A stretch of 64,000 nucleotides of DNA from Parabacteroides sp. FAFU027. GTDB lineage: Bacteria; Bacteroidota; Bacteroidia; Bacteroidales; UBA7332. Made by a program: the position numbers and the translations under genes. Shown here one piece after another: positions 61,154 through 64,000 of the stretch (positions are counted from its first letter, which is position 1; every line of letters begins with the position of its first letter). The stretch spans positions 372,001-436,000 of the forward strand of contig NZ_JAKZKV010000001.1 of NCBI RefSeq assembly GCF_022808675.1, written 5' to 3'. Below the pieces are notes generated by a model. That model saw only the letters and a program-made list of their open reading frames with translations, searched no databases and was not told the origin of the DNA.

Positions 61154-62161
61154 ATGGATTTACATCAGGTGTTTACTTACGCATTCTGGATTATTTTCCT
61201 GATTGCATTTGTTATTGATTTTCGATTTACCGGTACCAAAGACCGAACGATGAGTGTAAAAAAAGCCATCGGCTGGACACTTTTCTGGATTGCGATTGCC
61301 TTTGCTTACGATGCATTTATCTATCTTTATTATCCGCAAAATCCGGAAACGACCGTTTCCACAGCGCACACCATGGGACTAAAATTCTTGTCAGGGTTCC
61401 TCATGGAAAAATCGCTTTCGGTGGACAACCTCTTTGTGTTTATCGTAATTTTCTCTTCCATGGGCATCCGTGAAGAGAAACAAGCCAAACTACTAAAACT
61501 CGGAATCCTTCTTTCCATTATACTGAGAATCATCTTTATCCTTGCCGGTATGAGCCTGGTACACCAGTTTGAATGGTTGTTCTATGTATTCGGAGGTATC
61601 CTTGTATTTACCGCTATTAAGATGCTGGTCAAAAAGGAGGAACTGGAAGAGGTTCACCCAGAAAAGAATATGATGTACAAATGGGCCTCTAAGATCTTTC
61701 CGATAGATGCTCATTCCGACAAACTGATTCTCTTCAAAGAGGGCAAAATCACCGTGAGTTACCTGTTTCTGGCACTGCTCGTGATTGCATCCTCCGACGT
61801 ATTGTTTGCAGTCGACTCCATCCCTGCCATCATCGGTATTATCCGCGAAGGCGCCCAGGGGATATTGACCAGCAGTCAGGAAAACTTTATTGCGATTTCT
61901 TCCAATATGTTTGCCGTGATGGGATTGGCCTCCCTATATTTTGCACTAAAGAGTGTGATGAATTCATTCCACTATCTAAAGGTGGGGGTAGCTGTCATCC
62001 TGGCCTTTATCGGATTCAAAATGTTGGTTGCCGATGCCGCATTCTTCAAAGCGATATTCGAAGAAAACCACTGGATCTCTTTCGCTGTAATTGTTACAAC
62101 CATTTTCATTTCTATCATTGCCTCTATTGTCAAAAATAAGATTGAAGAGAAAAAAGGCTGA
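61154..62161 (+). CDS. TerC/Alx-family membrane protein
   Basis: A 335-aa inner-membrane protein with about eight to nine hydrophobic helices. The family signatures SLSVDNLFVFIVIFSSMGI (acidic residue in the membrane) and ASSDVLFAVDSIPAIIGI are present, as is FLLALLV-type packing. Members include Alx and TerC, linked to manganese export or tellurite resistance. No manganese riboswitch is apparent upstream. A long hairpin follows at 62193-62233. A paralogue lies 458 bases downstream. Confidence 0.92.
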   Translation: MDLHQVFTYAFWIIFLIAFVIDFRFTGTKDRTMSVKKAIGWTLFWIAIAFAYDAFIYLYYPQNPETTVSTAHTMGLKFLSGFLMEKSLSVDNLFVFIVIFSSMGIREEKQAKLLKLGILLSIILRIIFILAGMSLVHQFEWLFYVFGGILVFTAIKMLVKKEELEEVHPEKNMMYKWASKIFPIDAHSDKLILFKEGKITVSYLFLALLVIASSDVLFAVDSIPAIIGIIREGAQGILTSSQENFIAISSNMFAVMGLASLYFALKSVMNSFHYLKVGVAVILAFIGFKMLVADAAFFKAIFEENHWISFAVIVTTIFISIIASIVKNKIEEKKG

Positions 62162-62192
62162 AACACAATCTGGAAGCTACATATTTATTAGA

Positions 62193-62233
62193 ATATCAAC
62201 AAATGGACCTCATGTTGGTCCATTTGCTGATAT
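62193..62233 (+). terminator. Hairpin after the first TerC-family gene
   Basis: ATATCAACAAATGGACC, seven-base loop, GGTCCATTTGCTGATAT: 17-base arms with one mismatch. There is no T-run, so it may be a weak terminator or a stabilising 3' hairpin. Confidence 0.6.
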
Positions 62234-62324
62234 ATACCCAATTGTTGATATTACAGAGCCTCTTGATTTGCTCTTTAATGGCCTCTATTTTGTCTTTTCA
62301 CCCCTGTAAATCTCACCATCATCT

Positions 62325-62534
62325 ATATATTTTGCTTCGGTGAAGCTTTAATTCGCATCAGAACTACTTTATTTTGCTTCGCGGTCTCTATAATTTGCGT
62401 CTGAGCCGCTTTATGTTACCCCGAGGTTTCTTTATTTTGCGTTGGTGCTGCTATAATTTGCTCCGGAGTTGATTTATTTTACATTGGGGCGCCTTTAATT
62501 GACTTTGGGGGAGCTTGAATTTGCATCGGGGCAA
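62325..62534. repeat. Degenerate array of ten 21-bp units between the TerC paralogues
   Basis: Ten consecutive units, each exactly 21 bases, without a single insertion or deletion. The first eleven bases are conserved (CTTTAATTTGC with variants such as CTTTATTTTGC and CTATAATTTGC), while the last ten are G-rich but variable (TTCGCGGTCT, GTCTGAGCCG, CTCCGGAGTTG). No open frame with a plausible product. Confidence 0.92.
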
Positions 62535-62619
62535 ATAGACTTGACAGACTCCCCAATCAAACCATCCCCCACCCCGTTTGTTTTAACCCTGAAACAAGAT
62601 CCTCCCAACACCTTACGCC

Positions 62620-63633
62620 ATGAACTCAGAGCTCATATTCACCCTCTCTTTCTGGTTGATTTTTATCCTCGGTTTCACCATCGATTTCCGCATAACCGGT
62701 AAAAAGCATTTTCATATCACATTCAAAAAGGCGGTGGGATGGACTCTGTTCTGGATTAGCTCTGCCCTGCTCTATTGCGCGTCAATCTACTTTTTCTATC
62801 CGCAAAACCCGGGCAGCACCTACCCCACCGCCCAGCTCATGAGCCTGAAATTTATCTCCGGATACATCACCGAATATTCACTATCGGTGGACAATCTGTT
62901 TGTCTTTATCCTTATCTTCTCCTCAATGCACGTAGCTGAAGACCGCCAGGTCAAGCTACTCAAGCTAGGCATCCTTATCTCTATCGCGCTGCGAATACTG
63001 TTTATCGTGGTAGGCATGGAGCTTGTAAACCGCTTCCACTGGATGTTCTATATTTTCGGAGGAATCCTGATTTATACCGCCGTGAAGATGCTTTATGAAA
63101 AGGAAGACAATACACCCAAAGACCCTGCTCACAACATCGTCTGCCGGATAGCTTCCAAAGTCGTCCCGGTAGATGTGCACACGCGACATTTCTTCTCCCG
63201 GAAGGATGGGCAGTTTCACTTAGGCTACCCCTTCCTGGCACTCTTAGTGATAGGCAGCACCGATGTCATGTTTGCCACCGATTCTATTCCGGCTATTATT
63301 GGGGTTATTCGCGAAGGTTCCGCCAACATCCTTACCCAAAGCCAGAATAATTTCCTGGCCATTTCTTCCAATGCCTTTGCCGTTATGGGACTTACCTGCC
63401 TTTTTTTCATGATAAAAAGCATTATCACCAAATTTCGCTATATAAAAACAGCAGTATTCTTTATCCTGTCTTTTATCGGGGTAAAAATGCTGCTATTTGA
63501 TTTCACACTCGTTGCTCAATGGATTGAAAAGCGACAGTGGTTTTCTTTTGTGGTGATCATCTCTACGTTAGTGATTGCGGTATTAGCATCGGTCTGGATA
63601 CCTCATAAAGGGAATGAGGGAATGAGGGAATGA
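62620..63633 (+). CDS. TerC/Alx-family membrane protein, paralogue
   Basis: A 337-aa paralogue of the gene at 61154, alike along its whole length (SLSVDNLFVFILIFSSMHV, GSTDVMFATDSIPAIIGVI). The membrane acidic residues are kept. The C-terminus ends in repeat-like GGGAATGAGGGAATGAG DNA, so the last residues (GNEGMRE) come from the repeat. Tandem paralogy suggests duplication with later divergence; whether both transport the same ion is unknown. Confidence 0.92.
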   Translation: MNSELIFTLSFWLIFILGFTIDFRITGKKHFHITFKKAVGWTLFWISSALLYCASIYFFYPQNPGSTYPTAQLMSLKFISGYITEYSLSVDNLFVFILIFSSMHVAEDRQVKLLKLGILISIALRILFIVVGMELVNRFHWMFYIFGGILIYTAVKMLYEKEDNTPKDPAHNIVCRIASKVVPVDVHTRHFFSRKDGQFHLGYPFLALLVIGSTDVMFATDSIPAIIGVIREGSANILTQSQNNFLAISSNAFAVMGLTCLFFMIKSIITKFRYIKTAVFFILSFIGVKMLLFDFTLVAQWIEKRQWFSFVVIISTLVIAVLASVWIPHKGNEGMRE

Positions 63634-64000
63634 GGGACTGAGGGGGTGAGGGAAGGACGAAAATTGAAGGAATTTTGCCTGCTCAGAAAATTTATTTCTG
63701 GTATATTTCTTATTTCCACCCGAAACATTACAGAACCCCAAATAGAACCGAGGGTTTGTAGACATATGGACAATGCCACTCAGCATTAGGTGCAGCACAC
63801 CGTAATATGTAATTCGAAAAATGGGTTAGGTGAATATCCGGATACTCAAAGGTACAGATCACTGTGCTCTGTACCTTTGAATCTTGAGTTAAACACCTTT
63901 TCTATAACTTCACAGCCCCCGACTCATGGCTTAAATTGAGTTGTGTTATTATATCACCCTTTAACTCTTAAGGCAATCTCTGCGACAAATATTTTGACTA
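63634..64000. other. Intergenic region to the window edge
   Basis: No gene seen. It starts with GAGGGAATGA-type simple repeats. At 63844-63890 there is a hairpin (CTCAAAGGTACAGA, nine-base loop, TCTGTACCTTTGA then TTGAG). The rest is A+T-rich without recognised features. Confidence 0.6.

Noticed and set aside
63844-63890. Terminator at the right edge
   Set aside because: Strong hairpin but no T-run and far from the last stop codon; left as an unassigned palindrome.
1-64000. tRNA, rRNA or prophage genes
   Set aside because: Looked for characteristic sequences on both strands by eye and found none; a model-based scan was not possible.

Overview
This window looks like chromosomal DNA of a Bacteroidales bacterium. 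Several promoters fit the Bacteroidota pattern (TTTG, about 20 nt, TAnnTTTG). Many lipoproteins and secreted proteins carry Bacteroidota-type signals, and the gene families (DUF5723, a SigW-like ECF sigma, DUF6794, a TonB-domain MORN protein, a RAYT transposase) are typical of the phylum. I cannot name the genus; a Paludibacter-like relative is only a guess.

Layout. (1) 0-3.7 kb: ECF sigma factor, folC and a PIN-PhoH ATPase. (2) 3.8-16.7 kb, minus strand: a 16-gene cobalamin operon led by a cobalamin riboswitch. It runs cbiX-cbiM-cbiN-cbiQ-cbiO-cbiA-cbiC-cbiD-cbiE-cbiT-cbiL-cbiF-cbiG-cobJ-cobK-cobO. CbiMNQO imports cobalt, CbiX inserts it, and the rest carry the early-cobalt (anaerobic-type) corrin pathway to adenosylated cobyrinic acid a,c-diamide; nucleotide-loop assembly genes are not here. 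(3) 16.7-24.9 kb: a DUF5723 protein, penicillin-binding protein 1A, pheT and a YebC-family regulator. (4) 24.9-25.9 kb: noncoding DNA with an alternating 43-bp tandem array. (5) 26.8-40.3 kb: an A+T-rich accessory array. Small unrelated plus-strand genes (DUF4304, 4Fe-4S protein, DJ-1/PfpI, two GNATs, nitrilase, PPOX-fold protein, DUF6794 and unknowns) are separated by near-identical modules of about 240 bp. These modules are internally deleted derivatives of one intact REP-associated tyrosine transposase element (27.45-28.16 kb). One spacer also has the architecture of an integron attC site. An IS110 element with a hairpin-rich left end, a candidate bridge-RNA region, closes the array. (6) 40.4-46.6 kb: poorly characterised secreted proteins, lipoproteins and membrane proteins. 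(7) 46.8-55.5 kb: DUF2293, YchJ, a sirtuin lacking most zinc ligands, three tandem FKBP isomerases, rfbC, a LysR regulator, a TrpB2-type enzyme and a SPOR lipoprotein. (8) 55.6-61 kb, minus strand: hisG-hisD-hisC-hisB, with a histidine-rich leader peptide plus attenuator upstream and a frameshifted four-helix-bundle gene between hisG and hisD. (9) 61.1-63.6 kb: two TerC/Alx-family membrane proteins separated by a 21-bp-period array.

The two most unusual themes are the RAYT-derived cassette-like array and three unrelated intergenic arrays whose period stays at two helical turns (23, 21 and about 21.5 bp) while the sequence drifts. In the 23-bp array each unit is its own palindrome. All claims come from reading the sequence; no database search was run.
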